Positions 1-7,502 are shown, counted from the first letter of the stretch. The stretch is DNA of 64,000 nt from VRUE01 sp963702035 (GCA_963702035.1 OY969700.1:1054001-1118000), one strand, 5' to 3'. Numbers and translations are program-made. The notes: generated from the sequence alone by a model not told the origin.

Positions 1-1
1 G

Positions 2-1333
2 CTCGAAGAGGAGCTGCGCAAAGACTCGCGCAACAGCTCCAAGCCGCCCTCCTCCGATCCGCCCAAAACCCGCCAGGAGCGCCGCGCCGAGGCGCGGGCC
101 AAGGCCAAGGAGCTGCTGCGCGGCGAGCGCCAGGCGGGCGGCCAGTCCGGCCACCGGGGCGCGGGCCGCAAGCTCGCCCCCGAAGACCAGGTCGATGAGA
201 TCGTCGAGCACTACCCGGATTCCTGCCGACGCTGCGGGCATGGCTTCGGTCTCTCAGAGCGCCACCCTTCTTCCCGCTTCGGGCGCCATCAGGTGGCCGA
301 GCTGCCGCCGGTCGCGGTGAGGCTGACCGAGCACCGCACCCACCGTCTGCGCTGCCCGGAGTGTCGGGCAAAGACGACCGCCGAGCTGCCCGACGGACTG
401 CGGGACTCGGCCTTTGGCCCCCGTGCCCAGGCGGCGGCGGTGACGATGAGCGCCCGCAACCGCATCTCGCGCCGCGACATGGCCGAGCTGGCCCGTGACC
501 TGTTCGGCCTGCAGATGTCGGTGGGGACGGTCGAGGCGATCTGCCGGCGCGCCGCGGCGGCGCTCGCAGAGCCGCACGAGCGGCTCACCGCATCGGTGCT
601 GGGCTCGCCGGCCATAAACGTTGACGAGACCGGCTGGCGCACTGCCGGCGAGGGCCGGGCTCTGTGGACGGCGACCACACCGGCCGCGGCGGTCTTCCGG
701 GTCGGCGCCGATCGTCACCGCGACCGCCTGGTCGAGTTGATCGGTGACTACAAAGGCATCGTCTGCTCGGATCGCTGGTGGGCCTATGACCACCTCGACC
801 CCGAGTGCCGCCAAGCGTGTTGGCAGCACCTGTTGCGCGACTTCACCCGCCACTCTGAGGGGCTCGCCGAGCAGAAGGCCTTCGGCGAGGCTGGCCTGGA
901 GCTCGCCAAACGGCTGTTTGGGACCTGGCATGCCTTCGGCGAGCACGGCGACCGTGATCGCCTCAAGCGCGAGATGGCGCCGGTCGAAGCCGAGCTGCGG
1001 GCGCTTTGCGAATGCGCCGGGCGCAAATCGAAGCGCACCCGCCTATATCGCGTCTTCGCCAACAACCTGCTGAAGATCTGGCCCGCCCTGTGGACCTTCG
1101 TCACCGTCGAGGGAGTGGAGCCGACCAACAATGCCGCCGAGCGCTCCCTGCGCGGGCCGGTCATCCACCGCAAGCTCTCCCATGGCACCCGTTCGCAGGA
1201 TGGCGAGCGCTTCGTCGAGCGAGCGCTCTCGGCTTCGGTCACATGCCGCCTGCAGGGTCGTTCGCTCTTTGCCTATCTGGCCGAGCTGCTCACCGCCCGC
1301 TCCCGCGGGCAGCCGCTTCCCGCGCTCGCCTGA
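2..1333 (+). CDS. tnpC: IS66 family transposase (TnpC), 5' end outside window
   Basis: The reading frame is open from base 2, so the N-terminus lies outside the window. The visible protein starts with the leader-helix sequence RNSSKPPSSDPP, then a zinc-ribbon-like CRRCG, then the DDE catalytic domain. Motifs seen are NVDETGWR (first Asp), CSDRWWAYD (second Asp) and TNNAAERSLRGPVIHRK (Glu), ending in the usual Ser-rich GTRSQDGERF segment. This order is that of IS66 transposases, which cut and join element ends as a DDE recombinase. No frameshift or stop interrupts the visible part. The accessory genes tnpA and tnpB, if present, would lie to the left. It forms the left edge of the accessory island. 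Confidence 0.95.
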   Translation, partial: LEEELRKDSRNSSKPPSSDPPKTRQERRAEARAKAKELLRGERQAGGQSGHRGAGRKLAPEDQVDEIVEHYPDSCRRCGHGFGLSERHPSSRFGRHQVAELPPVAVRLTEHRTHRLRCPECRAKTTAELPDGLRDSAFGPRAQAAAVTMSARNRISRRDMAELARDLFGLQMSVGTVEAICRRAAAALAEPHERLTASVLGSPAINVDETGWRTAGEGRALWTATTPAAAVFRVGADRHRDRLVELIGDYKGIVCSDRWWAYDHLDPECRQACWQHLLRDFTRHSEGLAEQKAFGEAGLELAKRLFGTWHAFGEHGDRDRLKREMAPVEAELRALCECAGRKSKRTRLYRVFANNLLKIWPALWTFVTVEGVEPTNNAAERSLRGPVIHRKLSHGTRSQDGERFVERALSASVTCRLQGRSLFAYLAELLTARSRGQPLPALA

Positions 1334-1386
1334 GCCGCAGCCCGCCGCCGATCTCCATCGCAGCCACGCCTGAGGGGTCAGGGGAC

Positions 1387-1397
1387 TGAACGGTTAC
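1387..1397. repeat. Probable right terminal inverted repeat of the IS66 element
   Basis: TGAACGGTTAC lies 53 bases after the transposase stop. Read inward it starts GTAACCG, matching the GTAA-type ends typical of IS66 elements. The left end is outside the window, so neither the partner repeat nor a target duplication can be checked. Confidence 0.5.
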
Positions 1398-1644
1398 GGG
1401 TTTTCGTCTTTCTGGGGTGCAGACAGAAGGGTGCAAAATCGGCCCTGGGGCAAGCTGTGGGGCAAGATGAGGTCTGGGAGAGGTCGTTTCTGACCCTTAC
1501 AAAGGGGGGCTCCGGTCCACCTGCTCGCCGCCGAAAATTGCAAAAGCGCCCGCGCTGGCTCAACATTCGGGAACGTGGCGCAGGAGGCAGAGCTCCGATG
1601 CGCGAGCAAGCTGAGGGTGGGGCGACTAGGTCAGATGAGATGCC
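1398..1644. other. Intergenic spacer between the IS66 end and the CBASS effector gene
   Basis: No open frame here has coding character. The spacer holds one copy of the TGGGGCAAG double repeat at 1444-1466. No integrase gene or terminator hairpin was recognised. Confidence 0.5.
1444..1466 (+). repeat. Left copy of direct repeat flanking the CBASS module
   Basis: CCTGGGGCAAG, three bases, then TGGGGCAAG. The same arrangement recurs in the same orientation at 6808-6830 with 20 of 23 positions identical; the only differences are the three middle bases. Each copy is itself a tandem pair of TGGGGCAAG, a layout like integrase arm-type binding sites. The two copies enclose the whole CBASS operon and the DUF6602 gene. 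Confidence 0.6.
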
Positions 1645-3429
1645 TCAGCCCCTTGACCGACCGCCTCTGCGTTTGCCTCGTCTGCGGCGCTTTGATCGCT
1701 TCCTGCGAGGCGGGGGTGGTGGCTTGGTGGCGCGAGATCTTTCGATTCGCTCAAGGAGCTTGGCGGGCGAATCGCCCTCTGGGGTGAGGCGAATTAGGTG
1801 GTTGCCCTGCGAATCAGTCCCCAGTTCCTCGTAGGTGTAGCCGGGGACGTCGATCTGGGAGGTGCCGAGGTCGATTGCCTGGCCGAGCACGTTGACCCTG
1901 AGCTCACGCCTAATCACCATCGGGCCGCCAGAGCGGATGTTCTCCATATTCTCCGGTGGGACGGAGAGCTGGGAGTCGTGGAGGAGGATGTTGAAGCCGC
2001 CGCGACGGAGTGCGGCGGTGACCGTCGCCAGCTCTAGAAAGTTCTCGGTGGTGAACTTTTCGGAGTCGATCGGGATTTGCTTGCCGGTCCAGACCTCGAC
2101 CTCGACGACGCTCTCGAGGAATGCGGTTAGCGCTGCCAGCGGCTCGACATCGTCTGGGGCGCCGGTTTGCAGAGTCATCTCACGCTCGCTCCAAGTGCGA
2201 TCTACAACCGTCATCGTGCCGCCGGGGCGAGCGATCTGGTCCATGAAGCGGAGGGCCTTCAATTGTTCGCGCGCCGGGGCGCTGCCGAGGGTGTAGTGGT
2301 ACTTGATGCTCACCTCACCGCCGGTTGCATGGCGGCGGAAGAGCATCCGCATGGTCAGGCCGGCGAAGTGCCCCTCAAGGCATCCGTCCCACTCGGGCGG
2401 GGGCTCAGTCGGCCTCAGATTCAGCTCGATGCTTGCCCGCTCGCTGCCATGCTTAGCGATGACTCGGGCGTCCCAGGGATTGGGCGGCGGAGGTCGCTCG
2501 GAAGGCCCGATCGTGACCGTGCCTCGGAAGGTCTTGCCCACATCGTCCTGCAGGGCCGGCGGCAGTTGCTGCCAGCTGAGCTCGATGTCCTTAGCGCTGA
2601 AGCTCTCTCCTCGCTTGAGCGCGGTGCCGATCTGGCGGTACTGATCCGCGCTGAGGATCATCTTGCCCTCGGGGGCATAGAGCTCCATCGCCTCCTCGTC
2701 GTTGGGAACGACGTCCAAGCGCGAGACGATTCCGCCCTCGGATTGGGTGATGCTCATCACTGCGTCCTCGGCCACCGGCATCTCCGGTCCGCCCTCCCGA
2801 TAAACCGCTGCCGGGTAACTGAAGTAGGGATCGCTGCTGGCCAGGAGCTCTCCGGCCGGGCGCAGGTGCTCAAGGGCATCGCTGGGGGTGTCGAGCGAGC
2901 GCTTGGCGATCGCCGCGCGCTTGATCGCCTCCAGCTGGTCGGAGTCGTCGGCGAAGAAGTGGCGGGCGATCACCAGACCCTCAGGCGAGCGGCCGAGGCG
3001 GATCGCCAGCTCTTCGCTATTCCAGTGGTTGACCGGGATCGGACTCTCCGCGTTGCGGAAATGTTTGTCGAAGGTCCCCAGCTCGCGCTTGGTGAGTGGG
3101 CGAGGAAAGCAGAAGGTGTAGCGATCGGGGTGGTAGTTCTTCAGCGCGTCGGCTAGGGATTTCTTGCATTCACCCCACTTGATCCGCGCGGGATAGTGCT
3201 TTGCCTGCCAGGCTCGCGCATAGCCACCGCCCGGCTTCGGCAGCAGGGCGTCGGCGCCGCCGTCACCGACCTCGGCGGGCTTGATTGCATCAGGGAACTC
3301 AAGATGGATGAGGCGAAAGCACATCCGATCGAAATCGGCGTCGGTCATCGCCTTGAAGTCGTAGGCGGTCGAGCCGCGAGGTTTCAGAGGGGGCTCGGAG
3401 TCATTCACGGCGTGCCTCGCTGCCGTCAA
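1645..3429 (-). CDS. CBASS effector: PD-(D/E)XK nuclease domain fused to an unrecognised C-terminal domain
   Basis: This 594-residue protein is the last gene of the CBASS operon. The N-terminal ~110 residues look like a restriction-endonuclease fold of the Mrr/PD-(D/E)XK type. After a Glu in LIHLEFPDAI (residue ~44) come GDGGADALL (Asp60) and AWQAKHY (Gln75-Ala-Lys77), the usual acidic...D...QxK signature. Residues ~190-570 are rich in predicted beta strand and match no family I recognise; a ligand-sensing role is inferred from position only. The tail (~570-594) is strongly basic and proline-rich. The start is TTG overlapping the upstream stop as TTGA; a GTG seven codons later is an alternative. 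Known partners of HORMA/TRIP13 CBASS are mostly NucC nucleases of about 240 residues; this protein is clearly different. Confidence 0.75.
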   Translation of the reverse strand: MTAARHAVNDSEPPLKPRGSTAYDFKAMTDADFDRMCFRLIHLEFPDAIKPAEVGDGGADALLPKPGGGYARAWQAKHYPARIKWGECKKSLADALKNYHPDRYTFCFPRPLTKRELGTFDKHFRNAESPIPVNHWNSEELAIRLGRSPEGLVIARHFFADDSDQLEAIKRAAIAKRSLDTPSDALEHLRPAGELLASSDPYFSYPAAVYREGGPEMPVAEDAVMSITQSEGGIVSRLDVVPNDEEAMELYAPEGKMILSADQYRQIGTALKRGESFSAKDIELSWQQLPPALQDDVGKTFRGTVTIGPSERPPPPNPWDARVIAKHGSERASIELNLRPTEPPPEWDGCLEGHFAGLTMRMLFRRHATGGEVSIKYHYTLGSAPAREQLKALRFMDQIARPGGTMTVVDRTWSEREMTLQTGAPDDVEPLAALTAFLESVVEVEVWTGKQIPIDSEKFTTENFLELATVTAALRRGGFNILLHDSQLSVPPENMENIRSGGPMVIRRELRVNVLGQAIDLGTSQIDVPGYTYEELGTDSQGNHLIRLTPEGDSPAKLLERIERSRATKPPPPPRRKRSKRRRRGKRRGGRSRG

Positions 3430-4385
3430 TCGGAAGCTATCCGCTCAGCAGGTATGTCCCCCTCGGCGCTGAAGGGCGGCGTCGGCAGAGTTTGCCTGGC
3501 TAGCTCGCAGAGGCGCTCGAAATCGAGCGGCTTGTCGGGTACGGCCTCGAGTACGGCATTGGGGATGAAGCGCTTTCTCAGGTCAGAGAAGGTGAAGGGG
3601 TGATCGTGAGTCTCGCTCTCTCCGGTGAGGCGCGCGAGCTCGGTGATCTGCTCCTCGTCGAAGCCGGCGCCAGCCAGGTCGCGAGCGAGGACGGCGGCGC
3701 GCTGGGCTTGATCGGGGCGGGCGAATGTGAAGGTGTCGGCGGCGCGGCGGCGGATCGCCGGATCGATGGCGCCCAGCCTGTTGCTGCACATCACCGTGAT
3801 CACGGGGCGGCGCTCGTCGGCGATCGAATCGATGCCACGGATCATGGCGTTTACCCCGGCGCGGTCCTCATGGTGCATCTGAGCAAGCTCACGCGACTGG
3901 ACCAGCGCATCGGCCTCGTCGATCAGCAAGACCGCTCCGCGCTTTGGGCGCTGGCCCTGTCTGAGCGGCTTGATCTCCTCTTCGACATAGGCAAACGCGG
4001 AGGTGATCAGCTGGGTCATCTCGCCGACTGAGCCCGAGCCGCGGGAGCGCAGGCTGAGCGGCATCAGCAGGAGCTCGATGTCGAGGTCGCGAGCGACGGC
4101 ATCGCCGAAGGTTTCGGCCAGTTGGGTCTTGCCGGTGCCGACGTCGCCGGCGAAGATGAAAAAGGGGGCGCGGTCGGCGAGGACGCTGGTGGCGGCGATC
4201 ATTTCGTTGTAGTGATGCTTGCTCCAGTCCTCGAGAAGGCCTGGATCGATCAGAAGCTCGGCCTCCTTGGTCAGCCGCTCCTTGACCTGATCGAGCGCCA
4301 CCAGCTCCTCGTAGCGGCGTTTGGCGGTGTCGTTGCGGAGGATCTGAATCGGGTCGAAGAGCCCGGCGAGTCCCTCGTTGATCAA
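3426..4385 (-). CDS. cap6: TRIP13/Pch2-like AAA+ ATPase of type III CBASS (Cap6)
   Basis: This AAA+ ATPase of about 319 residues has Walker A GDVGTGKT near residue 80, Walker B VLLIDEADAL, and an arginine-rich sensor region, IDPAIRRRAADTF. In type III CBASS, the TRIP13 homologue unfolds the HORMA protein and switches the nucleotidyltransferase off. The frame is open upstream, but the best start is TTG at 4385, which overlaps the HORMA stop as TTGA and implies translational coupling. A start at 4451 would overlap the upstream gene by 70 bases. The downstream stop again overlaps the effector start by four bases. The assignment rests on the AAA+ motifs plus the adjacent HORMA and CD-NTase genes. 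Confidence 0.88.
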   Translation of the reverse strand: MINEGLAGLFDPIQILRNDTAKRRYEELVALDQVKERLTKEAELLIDPGLLEDWSKHHYNEMIAATSVLADRAPFFIFAGDVGTGKTQLAETFGDAVARDLDIELLLMPLSLRSRGSGSVGEMTQLITSAFAYVEEEIKPLRQGQRPKRGAVLLIDEADALVQSRELAQMHHEDRAGVNAMIRGIDSIADERRPVITVMCSNRLGAIDPAIRRRAADTFTFARPDQAQRAAVLARDLAGAGFDEEQITELARLTGESETHDHPFTFSDLRKRFIPNAVLEAVPDKPLDFERLCELARQTLPTPPFSAEGDIPAERIASD

Positions 4386-4879
4386 AGCGGCCGCCAGACC
4401 GAGCGCACGGCACCGACCCCGCCGCTTGCGTAGCTCTTGCCGGTTTCCCAATAGCCGTTGACGTGGCTGGGCTCTGAGCCAAAACCGCGTTGGAATGGAA
4501 GGCTTTGCTTAATGTCTTGGCGCTCGGAAGGGGTGAGGCCTTCCCATGTACTAGTGTAAGTCAAGAAACTGTAGAAAGAGGCACCCTCGATGTCCGCCCG
4601 GGCGTAAAGGTCGCCGGTGCCAGTGTCGGTCACGGTGCCATCGGAGCGGACCTCGTAGCGGGCGCTGACCACCCAGTCGTCGTCGCGCTTGAAGCCGTAC
4701 TCGACCGTGTGAAGGTAGCGGCCGACAAGGAGCTCGACGAACTCCTCGATGTATTCCTGGGTCGAGGACTCCGACGGCTTGTCGTAGAAGAGCCGCATCT
4801 GGCGCAGATCGGCCGCGACCTTGCTGGCGATGTCGCGCGCGTGGGTGCGGGTGAAGCTGCTGGAATGGGTGCCGGCCAT
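4382..4879 (-). CDS. cap7: Bacterial HORMA-domain protein of CBASS (Cap7)
   Basis: This 165-residue protein starts MAGTHSSSFTRTHARDIASK, followed by a helix-rich core with YIEEFVELLVGRYLHTVEYG and a strand SARYEVRSDG. This fits the N-terminal half of bacterial HORMA domains. In characterised systems HORMA closes around a peptide, probably a phage protein, and then activates the CD-NTase. The ATG at 4879 overlaps the CD-NTase stop as TGATG, which fixes the start better than an in-frame ATG 39 bases upstream. Identification leans partly on its place between a CD-NTase and a TRIP13 gene. The C-terminal safety-belt part (~95-165) is less clear from motif alone. Confidence 0.82.
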   Translation of the reverse strand: MAGTHSSSFTRTHARDIASKVAADLRQMRLFYDKPSESSTQEYIEEFVELLVGRYLHTVEYGFKRDDDWVVSARYEVRSDGTVTDTGTGDLYARADIEGASFYSFLTYTSTWEGLTPSERQDIKQSLPFQRGFGSEPSHVNGYWETGKSYASGGVGAVRSVWRPL

Positions 4880-5853
4880 CAGCCCTTGAAGGTCGGGCCG
4901 AAGAGCCGTTTCCAGCACTCGACGGCGCGGCCCTTGCCTTCGGCGTAGGCGGCCTCGTTTAGCGCGTTCAGAGCCTCGCTGGCGGAGGTGAGGATCCGGT
5001 CGCGATCCTGGGTCATGTAGCCCGCGGCAACGTTGTTCTCTGCGTTGACCGGATCGTAGATCTCGATCACAGCGATCGGCGAAGGCTCGGGTAGCTCCGA
5101 GGCTTCGTAGTAGTCCTCGAAGGCGATCCTCTCCTCAAGACCGGTCCTGACGATGTAGGCGAAGAACCGCTCGAGCGCATCGGGGTAGTCGGTCATCGAG
5201 AGACCCCCGTCGGCCAGATGGGCGCAGATCAACTCGGCCATGAACGACTTGAAGCGGAAATTGTCATCTTTCATCTTCGTCTCGCGGATCCACCACTTGA
5301 CCAGGCGGACGATCTGGGCAAAATCGTTCGGCTGGGCACTCTTTCGCTTGCGGATGAACTCGAGGTGTTGGGTGACACTGGTCTTGACCCGCGCGCCGGT
5401 GTCCTTACGGATCAGGTAGCCGACATCGTCGTCCTCCCCCTCATAAATCACTGGCACCACGTTGACGTTGAGGCCGCTGCCGCGGTATTCGATCTTGATG
5501 CAGTGGTCTTGGCGGACGAATTGGTCCTCCCCTAGGCCAAGTGGCATCAGCGCCTCCTTCAAGCGCTCCTCCATCCAACGCAAGAGATCCGCCTCGACCG
5601 CTGACGCCTCCCCTGCTTCGACGTAGACGGCGACATCTATGTCGTTCAAGGTGCTGAGCGCAGTGCCCTTGGCGAGGCTTCCCGAGTGGCGGCTTTTGAC
5701 GAAGCCGTAGTCGGGGTGCTCGTCAATGTAGGTCTTCAACCGCTCCCGGAGCCGAGCGACCTGTTCGCGGTACTCGGTCGCCGAGGCCCGTTTGAGGTTT
5801 ACGGTGTCTTCGGCATAGGCCTTGACGATATTGTGAGTGATATAGCCCTGCAC
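4879..5853 (-). CDS. cdnC: CBASS cyclic-oligonucleotide synthase (CD-NTase, clade C/D-like)
   Basis: This is a nucleotidyltransferase of the cGAS/DncV-like superfamily that makes a cyclic nucleotide second messenger. The catalytic signature is clear: HSGSLAKGTAL followed by NDIDVAVYV (GS at ~58-59, Asp71 and Asp73 from the chosen start). The strand where a third acidic residue often sits reads LNVNVVPVI, with Asn. A C-terminal helical region (DFAQIVRLVKWW) matches the usual helical lobe. GTG at 5853 is chosen because CD-NTase homology begins just after it and an AAGGG lies upstream. The longer frame to 5934 would overlap the divergent gene. Pairing with HORMA and TRIP13 makes this a type III CBASS, in which cyclic tri-AMP is the messenger known from a related system. 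Confidence 0.9.
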   Translation of the reverse strand: MQGYITHNIVKAYAEDTVNLKRASATEYREQVARLRERLKTYIDEHPDYGFVKSRHSGSLAKGTALSTLNDIDVAVYVEAGEASAVEADLLRWMEERLKEALMPLGLGEDQFVRQDHCIKIEYRGSGLNVNVVPVIYEGEDDDVGYLIRKDTGARVKTSVTQHLEFIRKRKSAQPNDFAQIVRLVKWWIRETKMKDDNFRFKSFMAELICAHLADGGLSMTDYPDALERFFAYIVRTGLEERIAFEDYYEASELPEPSPIAVIEIYDPVNAENNVAAGYMTQDRDRILTSASEALNALNEAAYAEGKGRAVECWKRLFGPTFKG

Positions 5854-5876
5854 TTTTAACAACACCCTTCGAAGCT

Positions 5877-5906
5877 TTGGACAAGCAGAAGTATATGGAC
5901 TGTAAC
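5877..5906 (+). promoter_or_regulatory. Candidate rightward promoter for the DUF6602 gene
   Basis: TTGGAC at 5877-5882, 18-base spacer, TGTAAC at 5901-5906, about 20 bases before the ATG at 5927. It overlaps the candidate leftward promoter, so the two transcripts would compete. Confidence 0.4.
5890..5895 (-). promoter_or_regulatory. Candidate -10 element of the CBASS operon
   Basis: On the minus strand TATACT (5895 to 5890) matches the -10 consensus at five of six bases. It sits 36 bases upstream of the CD-NTase GTG. No good -35 box is present. Confidence 0.35.
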
Positions 5907-5926
5907 TTGGCGGCGAGCGCGGAAAT

Positions 5927-6655
5927 ATGACCACATTGCACGATCTTCTCCTGCAAAAGCAGGAGGAATTGAAGGCAGAGCTCAGAGCTGGCGAGCTAAT
6001 CGATCACCCCGGGGCAAAGGGGGATGTGGCGGAGCTCGATTGGGTCAAGGCCTTGAACGACTTCCTCCCCGCTCGCTACCAGGTGGCAAAGGCGTTCGTG
6101 ATCGATTCAAAGGGCAACCGCAGTGAGGAGATCGACCTGGTCATCTACGACCGCCACTTCTGTCCGCTGCTCTTCGAAGCTGGCGGACGTAGCTTCATCG
6201 CTGCCGAGAGTGTCTATGCCATCTTCGAGGTCAAACAGTCACTAAACCGTGAGCATGTGATCTACGCGATGAAGAAGGCGGCGTCGGTCCGCGCTCTGCA
6301 TCGGACGAGTGGTCTGATCACCGACTTCAGTGGCAAGCAGGGTCAAAAGACGCTCTTTCCGATCCTGGCCGGGATCGTGGCCACGCGTTGCGACTGGACC
6401 TCGGGACTCGGCGGGCCCTTGCAGGCCGCTCTGGCCGAGGATCCACAGGAGGGCCGCCTGGACATCGGCTGCGCGCTCGAGACTGCTGGCTTCGAAGTCA
6501 TCAGCTACGACGGCGAGGCGCCAGAGCTGGCGGTAAGCCAAAATGATGCGTCCCTGGTCTTCTTCTATCTACGTTTACTGGCCAGACTGCAATTGCTTGG
6601 CACCGTCGCCGCGATTGATTTCGACGCCTATAGCGAGAACGTGCGCGAGCATTAA
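5927..6655 (+). CDS. DUF6602 family protein, PD-(D/E)XK nuclease-like, CBASS-adjacent
   Basis: This 242-residue protein is divergent from the CBASS operon. The N-terminal half matches what I recall of the DUF6602 family: a GDVAELDWVKALNDFLPARY region, then EEIDLVIYD (Asp70) and ESVYAIFEVKQ (Glu101-Val-Lys103). That gives the D...ExK arrangement of PD-(D/E)XK nucleases, with a Glu94 nearby. DUF6602 genes occur beside defence systems, and no biochemical role is known to me. It shares a short promoter region with the CD-NTase gene, so co-regulation is likely. It lies inside the flanking direct repeats, so it appears to travel with the CBASS module. It could be a second effector or an unrelated cargo gene. 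Confidence 0.65.
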   Translation: MTTLHDLLLQKQEELKAELRAGELIDHPGAKGDVAELDWVKALNDFLPARYQVAKAFVIDSKGNRSEEIDLVIYDRHFCPLLFEAGGRSFIAAESVYAIFEVKQSLNREHVIYAMKKAASVRALHRTSGLITDFSGKQGQKTLFPILAGIVATRCDWTSGLGGPLQAALAEDPQEGRLDIGCALETAGFEVISYDGEAPELAVSQNDASLVFFYLRLLARLQLLGTVAAIDFDAYSENVREH

Positions 6656-6807
6656 GACAGTGCGTCAGTCGCGGGCCGGATGACGAGCGTCTTCGGAGGC
6701 AGGGGCAGGAGCTCGGAATCGATATCCCCGAGATAGTCGAGACCCTCCAATGGCCGGACCTTCAGGCGCACCATCCTCGTGTAGTTGTCATCGTCATCGA
6801 ACGTTGT

Positions 6808-6830
6808 CCTGGGGCAAGAAATGGGGCAAG
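6808..6830 (+). repeat. Right copy of direct repeat flanking the CBASS module
   Basis: CCTGGGGCAAG, AAA, TGGGGCAAG. It matches 1444-1466 at 20 of 23 positions, same orientation, 5.36 kb apart. Confidence 0.6.
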
Positions 6831-6927
6831 GTGCCCCACAGATTCCAGCCGATCTCCACGTAGCTCGATCTCCCGAATTCCGCTTGAAACCTAGCTCCAC
6901 GTAGTCCAGCCGATCCAACGGATCAAG

Positions 6928-6948
6928 CTCATAACCCGAAGGTTGCAG
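6928..6948 (+). other. tRNA-fMet anticodon-arm fragment, possible attachment-site remnant
   Basis: The 21 bases starting CTCATAACCCGAAGG match the anticodon loop, the 3' side of the anticodon stem and the variable region of bacterial initiator tRNA (CAT anticodon). The 5' side of the stem and everything 3' of the fragment differ, so it is not a functional tRNA gene. Tyrosine integrases often use anticodon loops as crossover sites, which suggests an att remnant. Confidence 0.45.
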
Positions 6949-7012
6949 ACGACAACAAGTTGAGTCCACACTCGCGGCTAAGGCTCAACCGAAGAAGACC
7001 TTTGATGCGCTC

Positions 7013-7363
7013 GTGGCGGAGGAGCAGTTCGCTGATCCCAGCTTTCGGGCGGAGTGGCAGAGGCTCGCGCCTGCTCGAGAGTTCGCGGCGACCTTGCTGC
7101 GCTACCGCGCTGAGCACAAGCTGAGCCAGCGAGCCTTGGCGAAGGAGCTCGGCGTTTCTCAGCCGCGTGTCGTCAAGCTCGAGTCTGGGGAGCACAATCC
7201 CGAGGTCGACACGATTATCAATGCCGTCAGGCGCCTCGGGATCGAGTTCGTGCTCGACGTCGCCCCCGCGAGTAGACGGCCGGCGCTTGTGACCGCCCGC
7301 GCGCAGAAGCACGGGGCGATCGCTCACGACGATGTCTCGGTCGTGGCCGCCTCTTCGGTGTAA
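7013..7363 (+). CDS. XRE-family antitoxin-like HTH protein, N-terminally disturbed
   Basis: This 116-residue protein carries a helix-turn-helix, LSQRALAKELGVSQPRVVKLE (~39-59), of the HigA/Xre antitoxin type. Before it comes a helix, FADPSFRAEWQRLAPARE, common in RelE/HigB-partner antitoxins. Family members usually start with a KTFDxLVAE segment. Here KKTFDALVAEE is encoded in frame from 6992, but no start codon precedes it; the first is GTG at 7013 inside that segment. No toxin gene sits directly upstream or downstream. Most likely the 5' end and its toxin partner were removed when the neighbouring element inserted. The remaining protein may still bind DNA. Confidence 0.65.
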   Translation: MAEEQFADPSFRAEWQRLAPAREFAATLLRYRAEHKLSQRALAKELGVSQPRVVKLESGEHNPEVDTIINAVRRLGIEFVLDVAPASRRPALVTARAQKHGAIAHDDVSVVAASSV

Positions 7364-7480
7364 TCACAGCTGGGCGCCAACGGCTAGCCCAAGGGGGCGA
7401 ATTGCTGTCGCTGTGCCCTTAGAGGGCCATGGATACGACGTGGAGTACCCGTCCAACGGTCGAGGCGGAATTTACCCTGC

Positions 7481-7502
7481 AACACAACAGATATGTTTTG
7501 TT
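7481..7502. promoter_or_regulatory. Palindromic operator with leaderless promoter before the DUF6932 gene
   Basis: AACACAACA, spacer GATA, TGTTTTGTT: an inverted repeat with 8 of 9 paired positions ending directly at the ATG (7503). Inside it TATGTT (7492-7497) fits the TANNNT -10 of actinobacterial leaderless genes, with five bases to the ATG. No Shine-Dalgarno is present. The Xre protein encoded downstream is the natural candidate to bind it. Confidence 0.5.

Larger units (their letters stand above)
6656..7012. other. Intergenic right boundary of the CBASS module, rich in short repeats
   Basis: No convincing gene. It contains the right TGGGGCAAG double repeat (6808-6830) and two decamers that each occur twice in swapped order, CCAGCCGATC and CTCCACGTAG (about 6844-6915). 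A tRNA-fMet-like fragment follows at 6928-6948. From 6935 the frame of the next gene is open but has no start codon until 7013. Confidence 0.55.

Noticed and set aside
254..946. Minus-strand frame opposite the IS66 transposase
   Set aside because: Shadow frame of the transposase in GC-rich DNA; Arg/Ala/Gly-rich with no family features.
1645..3429. Effector as NucC
   Set aside because: Length (594 versus about 240 residues) and domain layout do not fit.
5854..5934. Longer CD-NTase start at 5934
   Set aside because: The extra 27 residues have no similarity to the family and would overlap the divergent gene and both promoters.
6652..6969. Minus-strand frame of 105 codons right of the DUF6602 gene
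   Set aside because: Contains the repeat and tRNA-like sequences, has no start signal and no family features.
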